From contig JAJEKV010000012.1 of assembly GCA_021234155.1 (NCBI GenBank), forward strand, positions 4,965,789 through 5,029,788: 64,000 nt of DNA, written 5' to 3'. The translations under genes were made by a program, and so were the position numbers. The stretch is from Isoetes taiwanensis (Eukaryota > Streptophyta > Lycopodiopsida > Isoetales > Isoetaceae). Below, piece after piece: positions 1 to 10,074 of the stretch (position 1 is its first letter; every line of letters begins with the position of its first letter). The notes beneath the pieces were generated by a model, which did not search any database, was not told the DNA's origin, and worked only from the letters and a program-made list of their open reading frames with translations.

Positions 1-504
1 GACAAGCTTGAGACTTGGTAAGCCTGCCACAACTTATGCCTCAAGATCGGAACCAACCGAAAAGGGCTAAGCACTGCATTCTGGAAGATCTTCGCTCTCC
101 GTCTTTTCCAAATCAACCACAGAAGCCAAGCTCTGCATAAATGGAACGCCTGCTGCTTGGCCACTGACCAACTGCTAGGAAAGACTCCCATGAGAAGCTT
201 TTTTTTTGCCACAGTGAAGACCCAAAGAGGGCTCTCACCCGGGGACCAAGCTGCCCCTACCTCGTGCATAGGACAAAGCAAGTGCTCAATGGTCTCTGGC
301 CTCCCACATAGAGGGCATGTTTCCGCTACTACGAGGCTTGAACACGTGTACTCGGACATTCACCCTGAGGCTACGGTGCAAGATCTGCCATAGAAGGGTA
401 CGGATTTTAGGAGGAGGCAATGTATTAATATTGGAGAAGCTAGAATTTCAAGTTGATCACATGGAACGTCTTCACACGGTGTTAAAGGCTTAAAAGAGGA
501 TATT

Positions 505-1090
505 GAATCCCATCGATCCGAGACAACCGGATCGAAATTCTAGAATGGGGCGAGCATGCATGTCTTGCATGCATGCATGCATGTTTTGGCGCATGCCTTC
601 CTCAGTTGGGAGATCGCTATATTAGGCGGTTTAAGGAAAAACAAACCCGCATCATCAACGCCTCATCGGCTTCCTCTTCTCTCTCAAAGAAGCACGATTC
701 TCTTTTCTTTGAGCCCATGTAGGGGAGGGGCTTCTCCCTACTTGGATTGCCAATTTGGCGTTTCTTTCATACTGTGGCATGTCCTTTCTCGGCCTTGCCT
801 CTTCTTAGCCATAATCCTTTGACCTTCGTCCTCGATCCCGTCTGATAAGGAAGTTCTCTTCTATTCGGGAGGTTTTTGGTGTTTTCATGCGAGCCCCATT
901 CTAGAATCCCATCGACCGAGACATCGGATCGAAATTCTAGAATAGAGCATGCATGTCTTGCATGCATGCGGCGCATGCCTTCTCTCGGATTGGGAGATCG
1001 CTATATTAAGGCGTGGTTACGCATCAACGTCTCATCCGCTTCCTCTTCTCTCGCCAGATACCTTATTCTCTTTTCTTTGAACCCACCCCC
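505..1090 (+). promoter_or_regulatory. Duplicated promoter-like unit with HSE-like palindromes and TATA boxes
   Basis: Two imperfect copies of a roughly 200-bp unit lie at about 505-720 and 900-1090. Each has, in order, a TTCTAGAA palindrome (538-545; 899-906 and 935-942), an RY-type GCATGCATG run, and a TATA-like TATATTA (618-624; 1002-1009). A pyrimidine-rich stretch then resembles a plant 5' leader. TTCnnGAA is the core of a heat-shock element. A partial third copy of the flanking sequence, again with TTCTAGAA, lies at about 3218-3300. Promoter function and heat response are inferred. The unit could instead be part of an unrecognised repeat. Confidence 0.45.
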
Positions 1091-1116
1091 CTTCTTTGTT
1101 TAATGTATTTGTCGCC

Positions 1117-1220
1117 TGGCACGCATGACCAGCCCCTCTATTTGAAGAGGTTTTTGTTTTATTGTTGCGTGGCACGCGTGATCAGCCCCTCCACTTTGGG
1201 AGGTTTGTTTTGTCATGTTT
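1117..1220. repeat. Two tandem ~52-bp units, each ending in a small hairpin
   Basis: Unit 1 (1117-1169) and unit 2 (1170-1220) both begin TGGCACGC. Each carries a 5-bp stem with a 6-base loop: CCTCT/AGAGG at 1135-1150 and CCTCC/GGAGG at 1188-1203. One stem pair differs between the copies (T-A against C-G) but stays paired. Confidence 0.6.
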
Positions 1221-1331
1221 TTTCTAGTGTTGGTGATGTGCAGGTACAGGTTGGCGAGCGGCAGCAGCTTCAACTTCTCCATTCATGGGTTTTGGGAGCG
1301 ATTTCTCTGCCTTACGTTTGTCCAAGCCCCT

Positions 1332-1412
1332 TGCCGAAGGCTTATCAATAGGGTTTTTCCTCGAAAACCCGAAAGGGCGGGGTTTATTAATCCCGGTGAT
1401 AAGCTTTCGGCA
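1332..1412. other. 81-bp inverted repeat predicted to fold as a branched stem
   Basis: The 16-base arm TGCCGAAGGCTTATCA (1332-1347) pairs with TGATAAGCTTTCGGCA (1397-1412) with a single G-T wobble. A second perfect stem, GGGTTTT/AAAACCC, is nested inside. No coding sense is seen. It may be a structured RNA or a DNA cruciform left by a transposon. Confidence 0.6.
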
Positions 1413-1491
1413 GGTACACAAGCCAAACTTCTATTAGCATTGTATTTTATGGGGTCCAAATTATATAATTGGACATTCAATTTATTTTTTC

Positions 1492-1522
1492 GTGGGTAGT
1501 TCGCATGTGCGCGGCTACCCAC
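1492..1522. other. Perfect hairpin GTGGGTAG/CTACCCAC
   Basis: Eight-base perfect arms (1492-1499 and 1515-1522) enclose a second small stem CGCA/TGCG (1502-1511). It follows the near-palindrome at 1454-1474. Confidence 0.5.
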
Positions 1523-1644
1523 TATCCACCATTGTAGAAAATCTACTGAGATGAATGAGAAGCCTATCTATCGGGAGGAAGCACGAATTCATTATATGGA
1601 GAAAAAAGCAGGATTTTGAGAATTTAAAGGGCAGCACTTTAGGC

Positions 1645-1737
1645 CCACCACTAGCAAAAGTGGTCACCTTTAATTCAAATTTTTGTCCCGCCCAATGTGG
1701 GCGGGATAAAGGTACAACTCAAATAAAAGCGTGGTGG
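1645..1737. other. Nested three-stem inverted repeat
   Basis: Three arms nest concentrically: CCACCAC/GTGGTGG (1645-1651 and 1731-1737), ACCTTT/AAAGGT (1666-1671 and 1708-1713) and TCCCGCCC/GGGCGGGA (1686-1693 and 1699-1706, 5-base loop). Together with the hairpins at 1135-1522 this makes about 600 bp unusually rich in stable stems. Confidence 0.5.
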
Positions 1738-1930
1738 TTTAGGACCATTAATATTAAAAACCACTCGATTTGAATGGGCAAGTAATTGTTAAAAAAAGCC
1801 GGGACCTCCGGGATGCCACCTTTCGATGCGCCTCAAAGCCGGATGTCTCCGGCGCCCATGGAAACAGCATCTCTTCCGGCGATTTACAATGATTTATAGC
1901 ATGAGTGATTCCTTTGTAGGTTTATTAGGA

Positions 1931-2006
1931 TTTCCGCTGGGAGTGATTCCCTACAGGTTTCCGCTGGGAGGATTTCCTCTAGGAGTGATTTCCGCTGGGA
2001 GTGATC
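1931..2006. repeat. Short minisatellite, 16-bp unit TTCCGCTGGGAGTGAT
   Basis: Three to four imperfect copies of TTCCGCTGGGAGTGAT follow each other, one of them extended by about 11 bp. No coding role is evident. Confidence 0.6.
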
Positions 2007-2258
2007 TGCAGGGTGTATTAGAATTTTCGGGGTCCCTGTTTTTAGCAAAAGCCATGGATTTTTCAATTTTTTGTTTTGAGCAAGGCTTTGAGTCGAAATC
2101 CTCTTCAACTAGGTTTTCAACCAAAATCAAACCCTGACGAAGCTGCTGCGCTTCAGAATCCATGAATCTATGGTAGCTTTTCAGGCTAAATGATGGGCGA
2201 GGAAAAAATTCATTCATAGGCCTTGGTTTGGTTGAGGAATGATGCTTTTTCAATTTAG

Positions 2259-2539
2259 ATACAGAGGAAAAGACAAAGCCTACTGAACAAGATGCATATG
2301 AGCAGTACCAAATAGCAAAGACGACTATGAAATTTGGAGCTGCTGGTCAAAATAAGTTTCAGGGTCATGATTACATTGAAGATCAAATTGAGTTCATACA
2401 GACAGAGTTGCAGGGGAATGACAATATGGATGAGAATTTTAAGAAAGATATTAGATCAGCTTGTATTATTAATCTGATCATCGGAGGCTCCTCAGCAGAC
2501 AATCTTGATTATCTCTTCGATTTGAGTAAGAAAATTAAG
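2259..2539 (+). CDS. Orphan internal exon of an unrecognised gene
   Basis: An open stretch of 93 codons is bounded by a good acceptor (CAATTTAG, ending at 2258) and a GT donor (AAG then GTTTGT at 2540). It opens with two bases of a split codon and ends in phase 0. The peptide is acidic and ends in a stretch rich in Ile, Leu, Asp and Lys with GGSSADNLDYLF. I do not recognise the family. No matching neighbouring exons were found, so this may be a captured exon, possibly within the Helitron that ends at 4824. It could also belong to a gene driven from the promoter-like units upstream. Confidence 0.4.
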
Positions 2540-2723
2540 GTTTGTAATCCATTCCTTTCTTATTCAGATCTATTATTTAGGTTTTGAATCGATTCCTTTC
2601 TTATCCAGGTCTATCATCCTATCAATTCCATAGGAAAAAACTTCGCAGTCTATTCTTGATGCAGAAAAGCATGTCCGTACGAATTCCAGAAGGTTGCTTT
2701 TATGGGTCTATTCTTGATCCACT

Positions 2724-3080
2724 AAATCGCCATAGCGAAATCCGTGAGCACAAATCTCATCATCACAAACTTCATGCTTGCTCAAGCAAATCGCCACAGC
2801 GATTCTGTTGAGCAGATAAAATGTTTTTCTTTTTCAAAAATTGTATTTTTTTAGTATTTTCAATATTGTATAAAGCTTTAAAATTTATAAAATAAAAATT
2901 TGATTTGGTCTTTGGGTGCTTATTTTGCACCCATGTTTTGTTTTAATAGATCGCAATGGCGATCTTCGGGAGCTCACGTGTGCAATATATATATCATAAA
3001 ACATGTCATATATGATGAATATGCCTTAAAAAAATAAATATTTTGGTTGTGTTGATGCAAATACATCGCGTTCGCGATCT
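2724..3080. repeat. Cluster of four ATCGC-N4-GCGAT palindromes
   Basis: Spaced palindromes lie near 2729, 2790, 2950 and 3064, with loops CATA, CACA, AATG and GTTC. The copy at 2779-2814 extends to 16-base arms (TGCTCAAGCAAATCGC against GCGATTCTGTTGAGCA) with few mismatches. A further copy lies near 27374. Confidence 0.55.
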
Positions 3081-3300
3081 GTGCAACCTTTTTAGCATGT
3101 TTTTGGGTCACCAATATGGTTCGCATGAAGAACTTTTTGCGTTTTATATGGCCATTGCAACCTATTTGGAGGTCAACAAGAATTCCAAATTTCTCCAACT
3201 AATGAATTCGTGCTTGAGGTTTTTGGTGTTTTCATGCGAGCCCCATTCTAGAATGATAAGTCACGGTGTTAAAGGGTTAAAACAGGGTGTTGAGGGATAA

Positions 3301-3732
3301 GCCATGTTGAAGAATTTTTAAAAGCAGATGAGTGTGAAGGATGAGTGTGCCAAATGAGTTTTATGCTTACTCCAAATCTTTTAAATTGTTTATGTTGCAT
3401 CCTCGGTATCTTTATGGTTGTGATGCCATAATTGCCATATAGTGTAATTGTTGAATGAGATAATAAACACAGTATGCAAAGCACATGAGAAATTGGAGAA
3501 TTTTAGGCATGCATAATTCAATAGGCTATTTACGAAAGCACACATCTTTTGTAATGTTGTAGCCATCATAGAAAATGGTCATAGAAAATAGCGGAAAGGG
3601 TGAGATCTTTGCAATTGGAAACATTACAGTGTTTTTACCATCGTAGAAAATTGCACAATAAAGTTTGTGTCTTCCATGTACAAGATCTTGTTTGTCCATG
3701 ATTTTTTTTGCCCATGTTCTTATTTTTGGTAT

Positions 3733-3763
<31 letters not shown>

Positions 3764-4790
3764 GGAATAATATGTAGAAGTAAGCCAACTTTTGAGAGTC
3801 ATTATTAGCACCTTTGTTGTAAAATTAAAGTTTCGAATTAGAGCTAAAGCACATATGGTATAACTCTTTGACTTCTACAATCTCAAGTATACGCTACCCT
3901 TGGAGTATCAAGGTCCCTCTCATTATATCACAACGGCCACTGGCAGTATCTTCGTTTAGGCATTATTGCATATTTAGACAATGATGTACTTGCCAGGACC
4001 AAACAAATTGTGTTGTTGAGTGGTTGGAATGTTAATATGCCACTGGCAATATATTCTTTTATATTCTTTTCTAACTACTCAATGTTTTAGCCAATCAAGG
4101 AATAGAAATTGTACATTAGCACAAATAAATTTTTGTGATCACATCGTGTGAGCTACACCCAAGAGTAACTTCATATGGTATTTGTGATCATATCACGTCA
4201 TCTACACCCAAAAGTAATATTTATATGGCATTTTCAACATATTTTGAGTGCAATATCCATATGGCATTTGTGATCATAAAATGACAACCGCACCAACAGT
4301 GCTTTCTTAGGGACAACCGTTTGTTATTGTCACACCATATAATCCACAACTGTCGATTCACATGCATAATCAAAACCTCTAAAAAATTCCTTAGAAATCT
4401 AGTTAGTCGGTTTTGTGGTCATCGTTGATTCTCTTCAAATCCTAATCCAAGCCACTCGGGGACCAATTGTTTGCAAGCACTGATTCTATGCATACAAATT
4501 ACAGAGCGCAAACCATAAAGGTCGATGAATAGAACAAATTTAAACATGGAAACTCATAAGAATTTTGCACAAGCATGGAAACTAAGAATAAGAATAAACA
4601 CAACACTAAAAACACAAAAAAGCAAGAATATGAATCAACAAAGCATTAACCCCAACATCATATGTTATTACTAAAGCCCATATGCAATGAACATCCAACT
4701 TGGGCAATAACTAAAAAGGAGCATAATTGACAACTCTACACATGTTCTTAAATCCTACATCTTATCCATATATTTCTACAATAAAATTGT
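3301..4790. other. AT-rich stretch without recognisable genes
   Basis: Only short chance ORFs are seen. There is a long T run at about 3727-3763. Diffuse repeats around 4130-4280 contain CATATGGCATTTGTGATCAT-like phrases. The right part probably belongs to the Helitron that ends at 4824, whose 5' end I could not place. Confidence 0.5.
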
Positions 4791-4794
4791 ATTT

Positions 4795-4824
4795 ACGTCC
4801 GGCAGCGTCGGGCACCATAACTAG
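4795..4824 (+). mobile_element. Helitron 3' terminus
   Basis: A GC-rich hairpin (CCGGC-agc-GTCGG, one wobble pair) is followed by a 9-base spacer GCACCATAA and CTAG (4821-4824) before a T. This is the Helitron 3' signature. The last 30 bases nearly match the end of the complete Helitron at 19515, so they belong to one family. The 5' end was not located. Confidence 0.7.
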
Positions 4825-5035
4825 TAGTCTTTGATTAGGAGGCCAGACCATTATTGTAGAGAATTGAATTGAATTGCATTGACTATGAAGATAAAGAGGC
4901 AATTCAATGAGTCTTATAAACCATAAATTATTAATAATCAACTAATGAAGCATTGATCTCGTAGCAAGCCCCTTTATTTTTATTAATTGTAAAGGAGGCC
5001 AATGATAAAGCTTATACTACATATAGATAGTTAAA

Positions 5036-5398
5036 TTAGCATCCAGTGACATAGTCGGCTTTGAACTGGCAGCCATCATTGTAGGTCTTGATGCCGCACT
5101 TGGCACAGTTGCGAGCACGGAGCTCATTGAAGGCATCGATCATCTCGGTGCCCGTGAGGTCGCAATTGGAGCCGGAGACAAAGAGGCCACAATGGCCAGA
5201 GCAGACGCCCGTGGAACCTTTGTTGCCGCCAGTGAAATAACGGTTGCCAGGCTGGATCTGGCGACGTGCTGCATCGCAATCGCTCTGTGCGAGGTTCCTG
5301 CACAATGTAGAGCCAGCACACGAGTAGGAATCCTGACCATGAACACCCAAGGCACATGTGAGGAGCAGCAGCGCCATGATGCAGCTCATGAACTTCAT
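5036..5398 (-). CDS. Secreted KP4-like cysteine-rich protein
   Basis: A single-exon 120-residue protein starts with a typical signal peptide of about 21 residues (basic start, leucine-rich core, ending GVHGQ). The mature part of about 98 residues has ten cysteines. Their spacing, an N-terminal C-x-GS-x2-C, a C-A-K-C-G segment and an ending Y-V-x-G-C fit the KP4 family of small disulfide-rich killer-toxin-like proteins. KP4 proteins are known from fungal viruses, fungi and mosses, and in fungi they act on calcium channels. The role here, perhaps antifungal defence, is inferred. A TATA-like ATAAAT lies about 45 bases before the start (5441-5446) and AATAAA-type signals lie about 60 bases after the stop. 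The frame is intact. Transfer from fungi has been proposed for the moss genes. Confidence 0.75.
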   Translation of the reverse strand: MKFMSCIMALLLLTCALGVHGQDSYSCAGSTLCRNLAQSDCDAARRQIQPGNRYFTGGNKGSTGVCSGHCGLFVSGSNCDLTGTEMIDAFNELRARNCAKCGIKTYNDGCQFKADYVTGC

Positions 5399-5440
5399 AG
5401 TGTATTGAAGGAGATACTAGAAGAAATGAGCTCTCCATCT

Positions 5441-5446
5441 ATTTAT
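5441..5446 (-). promoter_or_regulatory. TATA box of the KP4-like gene
   Basis: On the minus strand the sequence reads CCATAAATAGATGG. It lies about 45 bases before the start codon at 5398, a normal plant spacing if the leader is short. Confidence 0.45.
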
Positions 5447-5469
5447 GGTCATTGCCAACCTATCCCAAT

Positions 5470-6670
5470 CTAACATGTTATTGTCGGGTCAAACACGTAA
5501 ACTCATTTTTCCTGGCAAGGTGTACCAAACACATCATCAAATACAGGCCACACATTTGTTATCTTTTGCTGTGTCGCCCCCAAATCAACATTTGTTCATG
5601 TACCGGCAGCTCAGCTCATGAAGAACGAAATTCACAAGAGGAGGTAATGGTCGAATTTTTTTCCACGTCATGGTATATTAGGAGTATTATATCAACTCAT
5701 GTGATTCACATATACTTTGATTCTATGCTTTATTGCATGAAAGCCAAGTGTCAAACAATAAATTGACACGAATTGGAATTGGTGTTGAAAATTTTTTTAT
5801 TGACACAAATTGGTGTTTGAGAAATTTTTATCGACGACTAATGGTTGGAGCAAAGGCACCGCTGTTGTGATGCAAGCAGTGATCGGCAGCTATGGCGGAC
5901 TTCATTTCTTGCAGAAATTTTTTTACTGGAGCTCGAAGTTTTGCTCTGTTTCTATTAATGGCTAGTCTTGAATAGATGAAGAAGCCGAGCCAGTTGAAAG
6001 AAAATGGCAGGGGAGGAGGATAAGGTAGAGCTGCACAGGCTTCTATCTGCTTCCGATTTGCAGGGACCGATCTGCAGAAACAAGGGATTTGAAGAAGTGG
6101 GGAAAAGCTAAAACTAAGATGGGATGGAATTCGGCATCGGCTTTAAGAGGTTTTTGAGAAACAAGTAAATGTTCAGTGTTTTTTATACATTGCTTCTTCG
6201 GAGTTCTCACGCAAGGTCTCAAAATGGATTGCTCTGAGAACTAAATATATATTTCTGGTCTTGCTTTTCCCTTTCAGGTAATAGATCAGCACCTCTTTAC
6301 CTTTGCAAATGGTAACATGCTTCTACCTTTCTTCTTCTGCTAATTCCAGTAGCATTTACCCTCCGAACTCTGAGGTGCTGAGTCCGAGCTCTATGGAGCC
6401 GAATTAATTTCAAAACATTCTTGGCTCCATTGCATTCGACCGAGCCCGAGTCTCCATCTTTAAATATGAATTACAGACTCTGCGATGCGAATATACACAA
6501 TATGGTAACATCTCAAACTCACACGATCGTCATATAAACTTATGAAGATAAAGACAAACTGGGACTTATGAAGATAACTGATGCATGCCATTTATCTTCA
6601 AGGCATTAGTGCACACACTCCAACTCTTTTCACAAGTTCCAAATGGCACTAAACCGACTTTGCATTCACA
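5470..6670. other. Intergenic sequence, nothing recognised
   Basis: No ORF with family features, no splice-bounded exon and no clear repeat was found between the KP4-like gene and the MITE. Confidence 0.5.
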
Positions 6671-6676
6671 TGCTAA

Positions 6677-6979
6677 GGGTGCTTTCCCATGGGTTCGACC
6701 TGGATTGCCGTACCCAGGTCTTGACCTGGGCAAAAAAGAATTGCGGACTGATTACTTTTCATTAAGGTCGAAAACCTGAACCAAGCAAGGTCGGATCTTC
6801 ATGGGATTATAGCGTCTGGATGCCTGGCCAGAAAAAAATTCAAGGTCAGATTTTCATGGGATTATAGCGTCTGGATGCCTGGCCAGAAAAAAAATTCAAG
6901 GTCAGATTTTCATGGGAACATGGCATCTGTATGCCTGGCCAAGAAAAATCTAAGGTTTTGGGCCCATGGGAAAGCACCC
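6677..6979. mobile_element. 303-bp MITE, PIF/Harbinger (Tourist) type
   Basis: Perfect 17-base terminal inverted repeats, GGGTGCTTTCCCATGGG at 6677-6693 and its complement at 6963-6979, are flanked by TAA on both sides (6674-6676 and 6980-6982). A three-base TAA duplication with termini starting GGG fits PIF/Harbinger-derived MITEs. No transposase is encoded. The core carries three tandem copies of a 55-56-bp unit. Confidence 0.85.
6787..6953. repeat. Three tandem 55-bp units inside the MITE
   Basis: Copies start at 6787, 6842 and 6898. Each reads from AAGGTC, through CATGGGA and GGATGCCTGGCC, to an A run. Copies 1 and 2 are nearly identical and copy 3 is more diverged. Confidence 0.85.
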
Positions 6980-7618
6980 TAAGCCTGCTTTGCACAAATT
7001 CACTCCTATAATTGTTCGTAATGAGAACAGTTGCCGTCGCGATAATTTTCTTATATAATTTTCTTGTATTGGTACAATATTATATCATGGGTTTTTTCTT
7101 GAGACTTTGACGGTATATTATGGGTTCTTTCTTGAGACATTGACAACATATCCTACTCATTTATTGTAGCGTGGCAGAATGAATTTAATGACACAATCAA
7201 CTTAATTCTAGTCCAAAAATACCATATGCATTTCCTTGTTATCTATAATAGCCTGGCAAATTGGCAATCAATCATCTCCCAGAGGAGAGATGGTGGTTGC
7301 AGTCAGCAATGGACCACTATTTTCATGGCTTTATCACAACCCTTAACATACATCTCAGTCTCTATCAAAATTTGCAGTAATCTTGCTTGCTCAATCTATA
7401 GTTCTTCAACTTTTGCATATTGCACAATCTGATAGCATTTATGTATTTTTCGGAAGCTGTTATGTTGTGAGAAGCAGATGACAACATTTGCTGTGATGTC
7501 TTGCATTTCCTTTCCTGCCATGCAGCTGCCTTGATCTGGACTTTTTTCCATTAATACCAGTTCCAGTTTTAGTTTTGGTTACATATATCCATACCATATT
7601 GTAAAACAAAAACCTTAC

Positions 7619-8362
7619 CATCATTCCCTACCACTGACCGCATGGCTAAGTCTCTCTCTTTTAGCATCTGATTCACTTTGTATTTCAGATCTCCGGCTTC
7701 CCAAACGGATTCAGATTTTAAATGAGATATAGCCATATCATAAGCCTTAAGTGATATCAAAATAAGGTTATAAATAATTTCAAAGAATAAGCATTGCTTT
7801 AAATGAGGAGAAAACCTTCACGGCATTTGCAGAAAATCCAGCTTCGAGACAATCTTTTGCAAAGGAATGCCAGCCTGCACTGTTTATAGCGATGCTTGGG
7901 AACATTCTGCTGTTTAATTCTCGTAGCATCAGATATTCAAACCTAATGCTTAGCAGAGTCTGTAAAATAGAACTTACACGCTTCAGCCCTTCCTCAGATG
8001 CAAATAAGCAAAAAAAGCCAGGTTTTTATGCCAAACCTCAGTATCATCGACAAGTTGAAAACAGAAGTCCAAGAATTCAAGAAGCTCCATTTTCCGATCA
8101 AAAGTATCTAACTTCAAGGCTTTCAGACGATCTTTAGCAATAGCTCGTAGCATAGATTTGGTTTCGATCCTCTGTATGTGATGCAAACCGGCATTTGTAG
8201 AAAACAACATAGCCACAAGCTTCTGAGATGCTGATTCATATCTGTTGCAACGGAATCAGATGCAACTTTGTATATTGTGAAAAACAAAATAGTATGAAAC
8301 CTTGAGGCCAAAACATCCGCCACAAAACACGACACCTCGGAGCGATGAAGCGCCATCTCCAT
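7619..8362 (-). CDS. Multi-exon gene of unknown function, possibly decaying
   Basis: Four exons read right to left: 8301-8362 (start MEMALHRSEV), 7978-8241, 7816-7959 and 7619-7745. All have GT/AG borders and compatible phases. The product is mostly helical, with stretches such as RKMELLEFLDFCFQLVDD and WEAGDLKYKVNQMLKERD. I do not recognise the family, though a helical-repeat protein would fit. In exon 2 the frame meets a TGA at 7983-7985. Shifting by one base at the T7 run near 8011-8017 restores reading into exon 3, so there is either a real frameshift or a homopolymer sequencing error. A possible further exon at about 7255-7440 reads like protein but contains stops, which argues for a pseudogene or a misread. 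Confidence 0.5.
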
Positions 8363-9122
8363 CGCTATTGACCAAAAGCTTTGTTCTTAAAAAACCTAAC
8401 GAATAGGTCTAAAGACTGTCCTTTTTCCACAGTAGTCTCGAAATATATGACACTACACTATATGACTGTCCAGAAGAGCCTCCCACTTGCAAAGAGCTCA
8501 AAGATGGAGGCACAGGCCTGCCTGCCTACTCCCTTACCTCTCCTAGCTGCCTTCTTCAAAAGCATATTGGCACAGACAAAACAAAAAAACCAAGACAATA
8601 AGACACCATTTCATTTCTGCCACATTAAGACACCATTTAGGGCAAAAGATAGAACAAATAAAAAGAAAGAGAGAACTAGTACATATTTTTAATAGAATAG
8701 AGTTTTTATCGTCCACGGAGACCCATTGATTTATGGGACCCAAACAGGAGGCGCAGCAAGCGTATTACTGTCCGGGTTAAAAAAACCCCTCCCCGCCCCG
8801 AAGGGTTGTTTGGGGAAAAACCGTGACAGAAATTAGTTTGCTGTCAAACTATACAAATACAAATATAAATACAAATATATACAAGAATTTGGCGGCGTGG
8901 CCATGCCATGTGCCCCCCTCGAGTCGAACCCAAAAGTAATCGGCCCGTCGGTCTGGGCCAGGGGTGTAGAGGGAACATCGATCTCAGGGGATCGCCTCCA
9001 TCTACATCCACGGGCATGAGATGGATGGAGTGTTTTTTTTTTTTTTTTTGGGTACGCACCTTGTTCATGGAAGTAGTTCCTTGTAGACGACATTGGTTGT
9101 AGTCTTGTTGGTGTTGGACTCG

Positions 9123-9500
9123 TCAAGGAGGATCAATACATCTTCTTTTTTTTCGCACGCCTGTGAGTGCTGTGTATAGTTGTCCGTGTATGAAGACTTC
9201 GGTTCGTAAGTCGAGGACTATTTTGTCGAGGGTGAGTCCCAGGCAACTGTGGAACGTTGTCGAATATGCGGGCCGCAGTGGTAGTTGTAGGGCCAGTTGT
9301 CTGGTTGGTGGAAGAAGTCGACTCGGGATATGGGGTGTATGTTTCCGACGTGCTGTGGTTGGCCTGTTAGGAGTTTGACGGTCACGAATTTGGCGTGCAT
9401 TGAGCATACCATGACCCTTGCATTTTTTACGAGTCCTCTGTCTTTGTCTAATGTTTTTGTGATGTGGCATATGGTGTTAGGCTTTAGCTGGAGTTCGTGT
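9123..9500 (-). pseudogene. PIF1-like helicase, C-terminal fragment
   Basis: Two overlapping frames together give the usual end of a PIF1-family helicase. A segment reading DRGLVKNARV comes first, then LLTGQ and HVGN, an ISRVDF-like strand, AYSTTFH in place of the usual AxTxHxxQG, then GLTLDKIVLDLR and FIHGQLYTALTGVR. The last motif is motif VI of superfamily 1B helicases. At least one frameshift separates the halves, and the ATP-binding domains are absent. It lies directly after the endonuclease fragment. Confidence 0.65.
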
Positions 9501-9527
9501 TGTGGAAGGGCTGGGTGCTTGTAACCG

Positions 9528-9970
9528 TTAAGGAAGTCTGTCGTCTATGGCCTGTTCCACCCTTGTCCGCGCATTGAAGTCTCCAAAGAGCATGACTCTG
9601 CCCATCCGCTTGTGCTGCTGTATGTCATCATATAGATCGACATACGGGTCCATCCTTTCCACCTCCGGGTGGCTGTGATAGAAGGGACTCTCGCATGGGG
9701 AAAGTAGCAAAGCGCCTAGGAAGAGAGGATCGCCGCCGTGGTGGTGCACTTTCGGACCCACAAGTAGCGGTTATGTCTGTCAGTCTTCTGGAGGGAAACC
9801 AAATGTGCCAAGGCTACCCGGTAGTAGCAGGCAACCTCACCGTGCCCAGTCTCCCTGTACAACCATTGAACACCAAAAATGCCGGTACCACGGCAGATCG
9901 AAAATTGTGGGTCTGGTGTTCCCATGTCTCCATGAGGAAGATGAGGTCCATGCCCACGCGCTCATCGAAT
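9528..9970 (-). pseudogene. Endonuclease/exonuclease/phosphatase-like fragment
   Basis: Across several frames the strand reads DLIFLMETWE (the usual catalytic-glutamate strand of this fold), then a GEVACYYR segment and KTDRHNRYLWVR, and later RVMLFGDFNART, a very typical GDFN active-site motif. Such domains occur in LINEs and in some Helitron-like elements. Frameshifts make it non-functional as written. Confidence 0.6.
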
Positions 9971-10074
9971 TGAGGCTATCACCCTTCTCGCCACGGGAAA
10001 CCCCGATGCCTGCATCTTAATTCACCCGAGGCAATAATTCCTATTGAGCGACGGAGATGCTTGTGTAGTGTGTG

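Noticed and set aside
1-500. 78-codon frame at 157-393
   Set aside because: No domain, no splice or promoter support. Treated as chance.
6787-6953. Three regular repeats as a CRISPR array
   Set aside because: The units are directly adjacent without spacers, lie in a MITE, and the genome is a plant.
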